Shown here piece by piece: positions 59,201 through 61,239 of a stretch of DNA of 64,000 nt. The notes under the pieces were generated by a model, which was given only the letters and a program-made list of their open reading frames with translations, did not search any database and was not told where the DNA came from. Position 1 is the stretch's first letter, and each line of letters opens with the position of its first letter. The translations under genes were made by a program, and so were the position numbers. Source of the stretch: Atherinomorus stipes (lineage: Eukaryota; Chordata; Actinopteri; Atheriniformes; Atherinidae). The DNA is taken from assembly GCA_023101725.1 (NCBI GenBank), contig JALJCO010012896.1, forward strand, positions 1 to 64,000. Reading direction: 5' to 3'.

Positions 59201-61239
59201 CAGATAAAAACTTCAGTCAGACCAGTCAGTGTCTACATTAAGCTAACAAATCCAGACTGTAGTACTTCTGTGTAACAGTACACGTGTAGTAAATGTGACG
59301 TGTTGTACAGCTGGACAGGATCTCAGCTTGCTCTGCAGTAACTGGAAAACAAATGATGATGTAACTGATGTCTTCTCAGGCTGTCGCTGTCCCCATGGGA
59401 CCTACCTTCAGGAGGGCCGGTGTGTAAACTCCAGTAAATGTGTGTGTCACTGGGACGGTAAAACACTGCATCCCGGACAGGTCATCAGCAGGGACCAGTG
59501 CTCCACATGGTAAGAGAACCGGTCAGAACCCACTAAGATATGTTTTTATTTTCAAATAAAGAATGAATATCACATTTTATACATGACCCAGTTCCATAAA
59601 AGCTGTGTGAAATGTGAATAAAAACAGAATACAGTAATGTCCAAATCTCACAAAGTCATATTTTACTCCCAGTAGAACATAAACAACTAAAGCTTAAAAG
59701 TCAAACTACATCTTTCATTTTCCTCAATCTGACCTCAGAACGGTTTCCACTTTGCCTCAGAGCGTTTAAATGATCTTTGGTCCAGAGAAGACGGATGGTG
59801 GTGGTTCTGGATCCAGGTCACATATGGCTTCTTCTCTGCATCATAGAGCTTTAACCTGCATTTGTGGATTTCAGGGTGAACTGTGTTCACAGACGAAGTC
59901 TTCCTGAGTCCATGCAGTAGTTTCCAGTCATCCTCTATCATTAGTATTAATGATAGAGGATGACTGATCTGTGAATGATGTAATAATTGTCTTGTATGAA
60001 TCCTGTTTCTCCATAAGTGTGTGCAGACATGGACGTGTCTCCTGTGACCAGTCCAGCTGTCCAGCGAGCTGTCACTGGTCAGCCTGGTCGTCATGGTCAC
60101 CGTGTGATGTAACCTGCGGTGTGGGCCTACAGCAGCGCTACAGGTTGGCCATCATCACCATCACTTCTTCTTGTCCTCTCTCTCCAGCTGTTAGATCGTC
60201 TCTCTGCTGCTCGTGTCTTTGTTCACCTGTTCATCTTCATCTGTTTAGAGTCTTCATCGCCCCTCTTGCCCCTCCTCAGGTCCCCGGTGAGTCCAGCAGG
60301 AGCAGTCAGAGTCCAGCTCTGTCCAGGAGACTCCTCTGAGGCCCGCCAGTGCTCCAGCCCATGCCTCCCTGGTAGATGAACCCACACCGCAGACTCACTG
60401 ACGACCATTCGTCATGTATGTTTCTGAACACGTGAGCCTCTCTTTGCATGTCTTTGCACATGTGCAGTTCCAGCAGATGCCGTGTGGAGCGCGTGGACCG
60501 GCTGGTCAGAGTGCAGCAAGACGTGTTTCAGCCACGTCGATGACGTCGGGATGCGGCGCCGATTTCGCGTCTGCAACCACACACTTGTGCAGTTTAACCA
60601 CACACGGTCTCTCTGTGACGGAGACGGTGAGGAGCAGGAGCCGTGCAACACCGTCTTCTGTCCAGGTAACACACACCTGCAAGAAACTCTCCGTCCACAA
60701 ATCCTGAAGGAGCTGACTGTAGTTGGATGTTTCCAGTGCACGGCGGCTGGTCAGCCTGGTCCGGCTGGTCTCAGTGCTCCTCCCAGTGTGACTCTGGAGT
60801 CCAGACCAGAGAGAGACTGTGCAGCTCTCCAGCACCGCGGTACGGGGGGGGCAGCTGCCCCGGACCTCACATCCAGACCAGAGACTGCAACTCCCATCCT
60901 TGTTCAGGTACTCCGCCGTGTTTAGCAGGTCTAACCGGGACCTCCTTTCATCAGAGCAGAGCTTTGATTATGTCGTCTCCTCTCAGGTGTGTGTCCAGAG
61001 GGGATGATGCATCTGACGGCAGCTGAGTGCAAGGCTCAGGGGGGTGCGTGTCCGCGGGTGTGTCTGGACATGACCTCAGAGGTGCAGTGTGCCACCTCCT
61101 GCTACGACGGCTGCTACTGCGCCCCGGGTTTCTACCTGTTCAACAGCAGCTGCGTGCCTCTGGAGCAGTGTCCGTGCTACCACCAGGGGGAGCTGTACCC
61201 CGCTGCTGCCACCCTGCCCGCCGACGCCTGTAATAACTG
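4755..61239 (+). CDS. sspo: SCO-spondin, internal part of gene (49 exons)
   Basis: Giant secreted multidomain glycoprotein that polymerises into the Reissner fibre in cerebrospinal fluid; in zebrafish it is needed for a straight body axis (established knowledge). Seen here: 49 GT/AG-bounded exons in one frame, about 2,500 codons, no internal stop. The order TIL, VWD-C8-TIL, ten LDLa, TSP1, TIL/VWC, F5/8C, LDLa, TSP1 is diagnostic of SCO-spondin; SSPO-like mucins and von Willebrand factor lack this LDLa-TSP1-F5/8C mix. By my hand count 31 introns are phase 1, 11 phase 2 and 7 phase 0, as expected for shuffled extracellular modules. The N-terminus (signal peptide, EMI, VWD1, VWD2) lies upstream of the window and the C-terminal TSP1/TIL arrays and cystine knot downstream. 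Exon borders were placed by hand from phase, splice signals and cysteine pattern; a few could shift by some bases. Confidence 0.94.
5075..5522. mobile_element. Palindromic miniature element(s)
   Basis: Left end CACTCTAAAAACTCCTGGGT; a matching inverted end TTTTTTAGTGTG at about 5352-5363 and a second one at 5511-5522. The interior is built of many CTGGGTT/AACCCAG copies that pair with each other, with T- and A-runs between. Looks like one element of about 290 bp followed by a partial second copy. Superfamily unclear. Confidence 0.65.
5523..6785. other. Intron 1 remainder, unclassified
   Basis: Contains a stretch around 6110-6300 with internal TATGGG/CCCATA palindromes that resembles dispersed repeats, and a C-run at 6287-6295. 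No coding signal. Confidence 0.4.
6926..7138. mobile_element. Foldback hAT-type element, 213 bp
   Basis: Two arms of about 95 bp pair almost perfectly around a loop of about 24 bp. Ends CAGGGCTGTCAAAG and CTTTGACACCCCTG. A perfect 8-bp duplication ATCTAAAG flanks it (6918-6925 and 7139-7146). It makes up most of the 290-bp intron between sspo exons 2 and 3. Confidence 0.93.
7171..9928 (+). CDS. sspo: sspo exons 3-5: third VWD domain and start of C8
   Basis: Exons 7171-7427, 9289-9423 and 9520-9928. Exon 3 opens with [10 protein letters not shown] and then carries the VWD signature [10 protein letters not shown]. Exon 5 carries [15 protein letters not shown], the calcium-binding and CGLC-like end of a VWD domain (here the first Cys is Gly). 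After VWD, exon 5 continues with DPCAV and a C8 stretch containing [10 protein letters not shown] and [15 protein letters not shown]8-TIL units support end-to-end multimerisation in von Willebrand factor and gel mucins; the same is inferred for Reissner fibre assembly. About 40 residues between DPCAV and the ARKRC motif are rich in Ser, Gln, Arg and His and look like an extra loop. Confidence 0.93.
7678..8319. mobile_element. Miniature element, CGATATT/AATATCG family, copy 1
   Basis: Ends ACTGGGGATGTTCGATATT and AATATCGGACATCTTTAGT. The body (7920-8215) is repeated in reverse complement at about 63228-63530. No clear target duplication read. Confidence 0.7.
8320..9288. other. AT-rich remainder of intron 3
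   Basis: Very AT-rich from about 8560 to 9060. A 131-codon open frame at 8664-9059 is low-complexity, without domain or splice support. Nothing else recognised. Confidence 0.5.
10797..10900 (+). repeat. SINE 3' fragment
   Basis: Shares the 3' part of the SINE at 1866: GAGCGCTTTGAGTACC, GCGATATAAATC and an ATT/ATC-rich tail. The tRNA-like 5' part is missing. Confidence 0.6.
11260..13070 (-). mobile_element. Tc1-like element, transposase on minus strand
   Basis: Ends CACTATATTGCCAAAAGTAT and the mirror TTGTCAATATAGTG, flanked by TA on both sides (11258-11259, 13071-13072). The minus strand carries transposase pieces: 11605-11838 ([31 protein letters not shown]) and 12430-12930 (helix-turn-helix part, [16 protein letters not shown]). 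An L2-like fragment splits it. Same family as 40289-41506 in opposite orientation. Confidence 0.88.
11842..12425 (+). mobile_element. L2-like LINE 3' fragment
   Basis: Encodes the C-terminal end of a fish LINE protein at 11845-12170 ([36 protein letters not shown]), then a short 3' region and a TGAATC tandem tail at 12400-12423. 5'-truncated. It inserted into the Tc1-like copy, as comparison with the uninterrupted copy at 40289-41506 shows. Confidence 0.85.
13239..16701 (+). CDS. sspo: sspo exons 6-8: end of C8 and TIL module
   Basis: Exons 13239-13348, 13423-13572 and 16608-16701. Exon 6 completes C8 with [20 protein letters not shown] and [12 protein letters not shown]. Exon 7 is [22 protein letters not shown] through [12 protein letters not shown]. 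Exon 8 gives [15 protein letters not shown], the TIL end and start of a VWC-like strand, finished in the next exon by [10 protein letters not shown]. Introns are phase 1, 1 and 2. The intron after exon 7 is about 3 kb and is filled by miniature elements. Confidence 0.92.
13749..14652. mobile_element. TTAA-flanked palindromic element, full copy
   Basis: TTAA at both ends (13749-13752 and 14649-14652), inner ends AGGAATAGTACACCC and GGGTGCACTATTCCT. The two halves of about 430 bp are inverted copies of each other (for example GAGCCTAAA near 14041 and TTTAGGCTC near 14351). TTAA duplication points to a piggyBac or Kolobok-type miniature element. Partial copies at 29916, 54100 and 63529. Confidence 0.85.
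14803..15215. mobile_element. hAT-type miniature element, 413 bp
   Basis: Ends TTAGGGCAAC and GTGACAGCCCT, inner ATTAGTC/GACTAAT motifs mirrored. Flanks TGATCAGA (14795-14802) and TGATCAAA (15216-15223) agree at 7 of 8 bases. Confidence 0.65.
15216..16607. repeat. Degenerate repeat sequence in intron 7
   Basis: At 15470-15630 lies a dispersed repeat also seen at 29250-29470 (AGTAGTTAC..CACCTGAG). At about 15638 a left end TAGGGATGGGCGATACC begins another hAT-type element; its right end is not clear (perhaps near 16430). A CAGGTGTGTCTG/CAGACACACCTG inverted pair lies at 15964-16003. Confidence 0.5.
16784..18771 (+). CDS. sspo: sspo exons 9-11: LDLa repeats 1-4
   Basis: Exons 16784-16993, 18286-18491 and 18657-18771. 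After [10 protein letters not shown] and a run of six prolines, four LDL-receptor class A repeats follow. Each shows six cysteines and the acidic calcium cage: [11 protein letters not shown] (repeat 1), [11 protein letters not shown] (repeat 2, split by the intron after TSTPR), [13 protein letters not shown] (repeat 3, one residue longer than usual) and [11 protein letters not shown] (repeat 4). LDLa repeats need Ca2+ to fold and commonly bind lipoproteins or basic ligands; LDL binding has been reported for SCO-spondin, but which repeats do it is unknown. Confidence 0.94.
17345..18030 (-). pseudogene. Decayed Tc1-like element, minus strand
   Basis: The minus strand at 17589-17924 reads [20 protein letters not shown], a decayed form of the Tc1 DDE-domain end motif, within a broken frame. 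Part of the sequence near 17960-18030 recurs inverted at about 59620-59690. Ends not defined. Confidence 0.65.
18945..19370 (-). repeat. Retroelement 3' end, minus strand
   Basis: The minus strand carries the phrase of many fish LINE 3' ends: GTCACCCTTGTGAAAGAGG followed by GGTTAAATAAAGG and an A/T-rich tail at about 18945-18985. No open frame of note. Confidence 0.5.
20287..20586 (+). repeat. tRNA-derived SINE, decayed copy
   Basis: Parallels the copy at 1866 along its length: GGTTCAGGTGGTACAGCAGG, CCCCCAGTCATC, CTCCAGGGCAGCTGTGGCTA, ending GCGATATGAATCTAATCC. Boxes A and B carry changes. Confidence 0.75.
21274..22123. mobile_element. CpG-rich DNA element with 3-bp duplication
   Basis: Inverted ends CAGTGTGTTCAGACCAAGCG and CGCTTGGTCTGAACACACTG, flanked by TGA on both sides. 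Both subterminal regions are crowded with GACGC and GCGTC motifs. A frame around 21480 ([18 protein letters not shown]) recurs in fish elements but is not complete. Superfamily uncertain: a 3-bp duplication fits PIF/Harbinger or CACTA types. Confidence 0.75.
22321..22903. other. Intron 11 tail, little recognised
   Basis: Contains at 22330-22480 a stretch like a retroelement remnant (minus and plus frames broken) and at 22590-22790 Tc1-like residual sequence (TCTCAGGATTACCATGGC..). Ends in the exon 12 acceptor CTCTGCAG. Confidence 0.4.
22904..23997 (+). CDS. sspo: sspo exons 12-16: LDLa repeats 5-10 (first part)
   Basis: Exons 22904-23025, 23153-23308, 23385-23615, 23689-23811 and 23903-23997, a compact cluster with introns of about 70-130 bp. 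Repeat 5: [13 protein letters not shown]; repeat 6: [13 protein letters not shown]; repeat 7: [14 protein letters not shown]; repeat 8: [14 protein letters not shown]; repeat 9: [12 protein letters not shown]; repeat 10 begins [16 protein letters not shown] and ends in exon 17. Short Thr/Pro-rich linkers follow repeat 6 and precede repeat 10. Repeats 7 and 8 share one exon. The intron after exon 16 is phase 0, unlike its phase-1 neighbours, and splits repeat 10. Confidence 0.94.
24095..26811 (-). mobile_element. Tc1-like element split by large insert
   Basis: 24095-24760 and 26640-26805 together align by eye with the uninterrupted copy at 33559-34774 (shared: CATGACAGCATCACACAGTT, GGGATGGACATGGTCA, CTGCCATGTGATTGGCTG). 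The transposase is on the minus strand and broken. The insert between (24761-26640) is described separately. Confidence 0.7.
24761..26640. mobile_element. Unclassified GC-rich insert in Tc1 copy
   Basis: Begins with CCCGGCC-rich sequence (24761-24880) and ends with a related G/C-rich piece (26550-26630) after an A-run (26522-26545). The middle holds purine-rich sequence (25380-25750) of the kind seen in fish retroelements and a G-run at 25903-25912. A 100-codon frame at 25392-25700 has no recognisable domain. Confidence 0.45.
26812..28604. repeat. Inverted-repeat-rich remainder of intron 16
   Basis: TAGGGGTGTAACGATT at about 26811 is a common left end of fish hAT miniature elements. Inverted pairs: AGTAGCAAAGGCAGCACGCA (27248) with its mirror at about 27325-27345; a foldback of about 75-bp arms at 27870-27960 and 28070-28150; a perfect hairpin around 28470-28503. 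A 12-bp tandem (AGACAAAGCAG) lies at 27380-27420. Confidence 0.6.
28605..28833 (+). CDS. sspo: sspo exon 17: end of LDLa 10 and TSP1 repeat 1
   Basis: One exon, phase 0 in and phase 1 out. It finishes LDLa 10 ([10 protein letters not shown] then SDEQGC) and continues directly into the first thrombospondin type 1 repeat: [35 protein letters not shown]. The WxxWxxW pattern is a C-mannosylation consensus and the CSxxCG motif is the O-fucosylation site of TSP1 repeats (family knowledge). Six extra residues (ITRRGP) sit inside the normally conserved DGSDE calcium loop of LDLa 10; the frame stays open. Confidence 0.92.
28834..29915. other. Intron 17, first part
   Basis: Contains a dispersed repeat at 29250-29470 shared with 15470-15630, otherwise unclassified. 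No exon signal. Confidence 0.4.
29916..30450. mobile_element. TTAA-family element, half copy
   Basis: Begins TTAAAGGTATAGTACACCC and follows the left half of the 13749 element (GGTGAGCAAGACTCTGGAGC, ATTTTTTATAGCTTAAACAG) to about 30450. The mirrored half and its TTAA are missing. Confidence 0.75.
30593..31174. mobile_element. GC-rich inverted-repeat element before exon 18
   Basis: Ends ACCCCAGCTTTACACCTGGT and ACCAGGTGTAAAGCCGGGGT, inverted repeats of about 38 bp with few mismatches. CpG-rich interior. No matching target duplication seen. It stops about 22 bp before the first base of sspo exon 18. Confidence 0.75.
31197..31349 (+). CDS. sspo: sspo exon 18: TSP1 repeat 2
   Basis: Complete TSP1 core: [19 protein letters not shown], then [15 protein letters not shown]. 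It ends in PSHLSMEI and a phase-1 donor GTAAGA. The last two cysteines of the repeat come from the next exon (KPCPTDGC). The acceptor at 31195-31196 lies about 22 bp after the inferred end of a transposable element. Confidence 0.92.
31431..31821 (+). CDS. sspo: sspo exons 19-20: TIL and VWC-like module
   Basis: Exons 31431-31568 and 31639-31821, separated by a 70-bp intron. Exon 19 encodes [20 protein letters not shown] and [14 protein letters not shown]; exon 20 encodes [31 protein letters not shown] and [14 protein letters not shown]. This is the TIL plus VWC arrangement that separates groups of TSP1 repeats in SCO-spondin. Both exons are phase 1 at each end, so the pair is a symmetric cassette. 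Confidence 0.92.
31899..35881 (+). CDS. sspo: sspo exons 21-23: TSP1 repeat 3 and VWC-like module
   Basis: Exons 31899-32049, 35512-35671 and 35833-35881. Exon 21 begins [18 protein letters not shown] and ends KARR at a phase-2 donor. Exon 22 supplies the last TSP1 cysteines (RCQTKPC) and a VWC-like part: [31 protein letters not shown]. Exon 23 is only 49 nt ([17 protein letters not shown]). The 3.5-kb intron after exon 21 contains a poly-G tract and two transposon remnants; its donor GTGAGT is strong, so skipping seems unlikely, but RNA would settle it. Confidence 0.9.
32206..32307. repeat. A-run followed by G-run
   Basis: Thirteen A then about 88 bases of G with three or four single A. It lies 150 bp after the exon 21 donor. 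Likely low-quality sequence or a G homopolymer expansion. Confidence 0.9.
32310..33555. repeat. Transposon remnants in intron 21
   Basis: 32310-32580 reads like a decayed Tc1-type C-terminus ([12 protein letters not shown]). 32603-33200 looks like a retroelement 3' end on the minus strand (TTTTTATTGAACAAAT) with a CA/TA-rich simple repeat at 32695-32810. Neither is intact. Confidence 0.45.
33559..34774 (-). mobile_element. Tc1-like element, second family, 1.2 kb
   Basis: Inverted ends CACTCACCAGCCACTTTATT and AATAAAGGGGCCGGTGTGTG flanked by TA (33557-33558 and 34775-34776). The minus strand holds broken transposase frames (34047-34295, 33985-34203 [20 protein letters not shown], 33554-33772). 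SDESQF is the first catalytic Asp region of such enzymes. Related to 24095-26811. Confidence 0.87.
34777..35511. other. Intron 21 tail, unclassified
   Basis: No repeat or exon recognised up to the exon 22 acceptor (GTGTGCAG at 35504-35511). Confidence 0.5.
36760..38080. repeat. Dispersed fish repeat split by nested insert
   Basis: 36760-36866 (TTCAATTCAACTTTATTG.., GGGCGCTTAACAGAC) continues at 37560-38080 (CACCCTTTTAACAGGGAGG, CCTCCGGCAGAACCGGCTC), a phrase very common in percomorph genomes. The nested piece (about 36872-37551) has inverted ends GGCATGAAAAAGTTCC and GGAACTTTTTCATGCC and is flanked by CAGATCTG on both sides. Confidence 0.7.
37030..37440. repeat. G-rich low-complexity tract
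   Basis: Runs of 5-20 G broken by T, A or C (37030-37169, 37337-37433) with short A-runs between. Similar tracts at 38395-38530 and 38630-38860. Open frames here are artefacts of composition. Confidence 0.9.
38395..38860. repeat. G-rich low-complexity tracts
   Basis: Several G-runs of 8-18 bases at 38396-38455, 38507-38522, 38636-38643, 38726-38770 and 38841-38853. Same interpretation as the neighbouring tract: poor sequence quality or genuine G-rich satellite-like DNA. Confidence 0.85.
39317..39879. other. Intron 23 tail, unclassified
   Basis: AT-rich, no repeat recognised. Ends at the exon 24 acceptor GATGTAG. Confidence 0.5.
39880..39984 (+). CDS. sspo: sspo exon 24: Thr/Pro-rich linker
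   Basis: A 105-nt phase 1/1 exon with acceptor GATGTAG and donor GTTAGT. It encodes a cysteine-free spacer rich in Thr, Val and Pro (for example [18 protein letters not shown] and FPLPPGG) and links the VWC-like module to the first F5/8C domain. Such linkers in this family are probably O-glycosylated (inference). Support rests on frame continuity on both sides rather than on conservation. Confidence 0.8.
40063..42197 (+). CDS. sspo: sspo exons 25-28: first F5/8C (discoidin) domain
   Basis: Exons 40063-40190, 41605-41719, 41856-41983 and 42062-42197 form a complete domain of about 165 residues bounded by [10 protein letters not shown] and LRLEIMGCG, the two cysteines that normally bridge its ends. 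Core strands are visible: [51 protein letters not shown]5/8C domains bind membranes, sugars or matrix proteins. The N-terminal strand is divergent from the usual PLGMEDG start (here [11 protein letters not shown]). A Tc1-like element sits in the first intron of the domain. Confidence 0.93.
40289..41506 (+). mobile_element. Tc1-like element, uninterrupted copy, 1,218 bp
   Basis: Ends CACTATATTGCCAAAAGTAT and TACTTTTGGCAGTATAGTG flanked by TA. Contains a broken transposase: 40374-40958 ([36 protein letters not shown]) then, in other frames, [29 protein letters not shown] and [15 protein letters not shown], all parts of the Tc1 catalytic domain. Same family as 11260-13070, opposite orientation. 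Confidence 0.92.
42277..42447 (+). CDS. sspo: sspo exon 29: LDLa repeat 11
   Basis: A symmetric phase 1/1 exon. A Thr/Pro/Ser linker ([15 protein letters not shown]) leads into [25 protein letters not shown] and GDGSDEMYC. The class A cage is complete. An extra PRGVV stretch precedes VCDG. It stands alone between the first F5/8C domain and LDLa 12. Confidence 0.93.
42480..44440 (-). mobile_element. Decayed mariner/Tc1-like element with insert
   Basis: 43340-43420 and 43690-43860 resemble a widespread fish Tc1/mariner-type element on the minus strand (GGACTCATCAGACCACAGCA, GTTTTCTGAAGTGTTCCTGA). Its left part is near 42500-42790. A second element interrupts it at 42808-43312 and G-runs occur at 43126-43158 and 43674-43687. 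An 18-bp-scale tandem (GGGCACTAACATACCACA) lies at 42662-42730. Confidence 0.55.
42808..43312. mobile_element. Miniature element with GTTGCCAACT ends
   Basis: Left end TGTTGCCAACTC at 42808-42820 and right end AGTTGGCAATA at 43299-43309, with mirrored GTCGCTA/TAGCGAC motifs inside (42862, 43279). Contains a G-run. Family recurrent in fish; superfamily not assigned. Confidence 0.6.
44458..44632 (+). CDS. sspo: sspo exon 30: LDLa repeat 12
   Basis: Encodes a Ser/Thr/Pro linker, then [31 protein letters not shown] and a tail [10 protein letters not shown]. The phase-2 donor (GTGGAG) reads on into the Pro/Thr-rich exon 31. The cage uses GGEDE in place of GSDE, as in LDLa 6. Confidence 0.91.
44711..44895 (+). 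CDS. sspo: sspo exons 31-32: Pro/Thr linker and 22-nt microexon
   Basis: Exons 44711-44786 and 44874-44895. Exon 31 in frame gives [13 protein letters not shown] and VTHSTATPT with no cysteine. Exon 32 is a 22-nt microexon (QGGPGYRG across the joins) with acceptor TTTACAG and donor GTGAGT. Together they tie LDLa 12 to the second F5/8C domain. Another frame of exon 31 is also open and cysteine-containing, but exon 30 ends in phase 2 and forces the linker frame. Confidence 0.8.
44973..50152 (+). CDS. sspo: sspo exons 33-35: second F5/8C (discoidin) domain
   Basis: Exons 44973-45093, 49719-49932 and 50011-50152. Starts with the textbook [19 protein letters not shown], continues [34 protein letters not shown], and ends with [20 protein letters not shown] and LGCRG. 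All strands and both end cysteines are present. The first internal intron (45094-49718) is 4.6 kb and filled with repeats. Its donor is CAT|GTGGGT, weaker than most in this gene, but the join (phase 2, giving Ile) restores the frame exactly. Confidence 0.92.
45100..46064. other. Intron 33, first part, unclassified
   Basis: AT-rich repeats without clear ends. A 122-codon frame at 45437-45805 has no recognisable domain and no splice context. It includes an A-run at about 45815. Confidence 0.4.
46073..47014. mobile_element. hAT-type element, 942 bp, carrying LINE piece
   Basis: Ends TAGGGCTGGGAAAAAATA and TTTTTCCCAGCCCTA, with the mirrored inner motif CACTGAAATATCGCAATATT. A perfect 8-bp duplication GAGTTTAC flanks it (46065-46072, 47015-47022). 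Inside, 46450-46900 encodes on the plus strand a LINE-like C-terminal zinc-knuckle region ([17 protein letters not shown]), frameshifted. Confidence 0.9.
47560..48080 (-). pseudogene. LINE reverse transcriptase fragment, minus strand
   Basis: The minus strand at 47643-47975 contains [20 protein letters not shown] and [15 protein letters not shown], a worn form of the RT motifs GxxQGCPLSP and FADD (here LDD). 5'- and 3'-truncated. Similar to but distinct from 57515-58440. Confidence 0.7.
48081..49718. other. Intron 33, last part, unclassified
   Basis: 48081-48300 may continue the LINE remnant. From 48300 on it is AT-rich with no recognised repeat end. No exon fits the frame between exons 33 and 34. 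Confidence 0.4.
50153..50504. other. Intron 35, nothing recognised
   Basis: 352 bp, AT-rich, no repeat signature. Confidence 0.6.
50505..50681 (+). CDS. sspo: sspo exon 36: LDLa repeat 13
   Basis: Phase 1/1 exon with a linker ([17 protein letters not shown]) and [35 protein letters not shown]. The donor is GTGGGG, a weak +5/+6 context but the only GT in phase. Confidence 0.93.
50802..53028 (+). CDS. sspo: sspo exons 37-38: Gly/Pro/Thr-rich linker
   Basis: Exons 50802-50996 and 52954-53028. Cysteine-free, irregular Gly-rich sequence: [36 protein letters not shown], then [13 protein letters not shown] and [10 protein letters not shown]. The same composition in both exons supports joining them across a 2-kb intron. 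The exon 37 donor is ambiguous: GTTCCA at 50991 and GTAGGT at 50997 both leave phase 1; I chose 50997 because the intron side is a better match. One N-glycosylation sequon (NQTS) is visible. Confidence 0.78.
51130..52890 (+). pseudogene. Degraded LINE in intron 37
   Basis: 51150-51260 encodes [11 protein letters not shown] and [12 protein letters not shown], the RT palm with a YADD box. 52640-52870 encodes a worn C-terminal part ([19 protein letters not shown] read from the plus strand) typical of fish L2/Rex1-type LINEs. The part between (51300-52480) is unclassified and may be another insertion. Confidence 0.65.
53119..53274 (+). CDS. sspo: sspo exon 39: LDLa repeat 14
   Basis: Phase 1/1 exon: a linker ([16 protein letters not shown]), then [34 protein letters not shown]. 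All six cysteines and the full calcium cage are present. It follows the Gly-rich linker after a 90-bp intron. Confidence 0.93.
53521..54032. mobile_element. Miniature element with CGACCGAT ends
   Basis: Left AGAGTTCGACCGATGC and right TATCGGTCTATCCTT, with mirrored CCGATAC and GTATCGG motifs inside. Same style as the copies at 61590-62700. Target duplication not clear. Confidence 0.6.
54065..54445. mobile_element. TTAA-family element, partial copy
   Basis: 54095-54440 follows the central and right parts of the 13749 element (CATTATCGGCAGAGTAGGCT, TTTAGGCTCTAAAAATATAC, GGACGCTACCCACTCAG). A short GGCTCTGTCCCAATACCCAC piece precedes it, like the ends at 35927. The outer TTAA is missing. Confidence 0.7.
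54500..55240 (-). repeat. Retroelement 3' end, minus strand
   Basis: The minus strand has CCCCTCGGGGATCAATAAAG at about 54525-54545, a phrase repeated through fish genomes at retroelement 3' ends. The rest to 55240 is unclassified, with short A- and C-runs. Confidence 0.5.
55535..55817. repeat. 290-bp direct repeat, copy 1
   Basis: Matches 58577-58855 in the same orientation (TTAAATTGACAGTAATGTCC, CAATCAGGAGCAGCCAAAGA, GGAAACATGGAAATAGTTT), about 85-90% identical by eye. Not recognised as a known repeat. Confidence 0.8.
55905..56063 (+). CDS. sspo: sspo exon 40: LDLa repeat 15
   Basis: Phase 1/1 exon with linker [16 protein letters not shown], then [34 protein letters not shown]. The usual CDG is CDL here, a conservative family variant. 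The repeat leads directly into TSP1 repeats 4 and 5. Confidence 0.93.
56144..56587 (+). CDS. sspo: sspo exons 41-42: TSP1 repeats 4 and 5
   Basis: Exons 56144-56308 and 56396-56587, each one whole TSP1 repeat in a phase 1/1 exon. Repeat 4: [18 protein letters not shown] and CFPQACPG. Repeat 5: [44 protein letters not shown], then a short Thr-rich tail. The exon 41 acceptor was set at AG 56142-56143; an upstream AG would break the phase. Confidence 0.93.
56870..57390. repeat. Purine-rich A/G tract, 520 bp
   Basis: Almost pure A and G on the plus strand (A-runs up to 22), pyrimidine on the other. It directly follows, on the minus strand, the 3' end of the Rex3-like remnant. Long frames here (minus strand 56800-57804) are partly composition artefact. 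Confidence 0.85.
57515..58440 (-). pseudogene. Rex3/RTE-like LINE, 3' part of RT
   Basis: Minus strand. 58437-57913: [39 protein letters not shown] (RT motifs with FADD intact), [20 protein letters not shown]. It continues after frameshifts to [20 protein letters not shown] and ends near 57515 with [19 protein letters not shown], whose DNA runs into CATCCATCC repeats (GGATGG on the minus strand), as known for Rex3/RTE 3' tails. 5'-truncated and frame-broken. Confidence 0.85.
58577..58855. repeat. 290-bp direct repeat, copy 2
   Basis: Partner of 55535-55817, same orientation, in the intron just before exon 43. See that entry for shared blocks. Confidence 0.8.
59036..59509 (+). CDS. sspo: sspo exons 43-44: TIL and VWC-like module
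   Basis: Exons 59036-59158 and 59380-59509. Exon 43: [34 protein letters not shown]. Exon 44: [30 protein letters not shown], ending in the Cys codon of CSTC, which is completed by exon 45 ([15 protein letters not shown]). NHT is an N-glycosylation sequon. Confidence 0.92.
59520..60010 (+). repeat. Tc1-type remnant in intron 44
   Basis: 59610-59700 pairs in inverse with 17950-18030 (ACTCCCAGTAGAACATAAAC). 59735-59930 resembles the mid-part of a Tc1/mariner element (ATCATAGAGCTTTAACCTGC). A perfect hairpin ATCCTCTATCATTAGTATTA and its mirror lie at 59930-59963. No open transposase. Confidence 0.5.
60018..60371 (+). CDS. sspo: sspo exons 45-46: VWC end and TSP1 repeat 6
   Basis: Exons 60018-60143 and 60280-60371. 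Exon 45 closes the VWC strand and opens a TSP1 repeat ([26 protein letters not shown] across the join). Exon 46 completes it ([18 protein letters not shown]). This is the only TSP1 repeat after 56144 that is split by an intron; the phase is 2. Confidence 0.91.
60468..60907 (+). CDS. sspo: sspo exons 47-48: TSP1 repeats 7 and 8
   Basis: Exons 60468-60665 and 60737-60907, both phase 1/1. Repeat 7: [19 protein letters not shown], then [14 protein letters not shown] and CNTVFCPG; its CSKTC loop is followed by a longer HVDDVG segment in place of GGG. Repeat 8: [35 protein letters not shown] and CNSHPC. The separating intron is 71 bp. Confidence 0.93.
60987..61239 (+). CDS. sspo: sspo exon 49: TIL/VWC module, last exon in window
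   Basis: Encodes [50 protein letters not shown] and [17 protein letters not shown], ending in the first two bases of a Cys codon (ACNNC) at donor GTACTG. The next exon should start with the third base of that codon and a CxC strand; I could not find it in the remaining 2.7 kb, so it lies beyond the window. NSS is a sequon. Confidence 0.92.
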
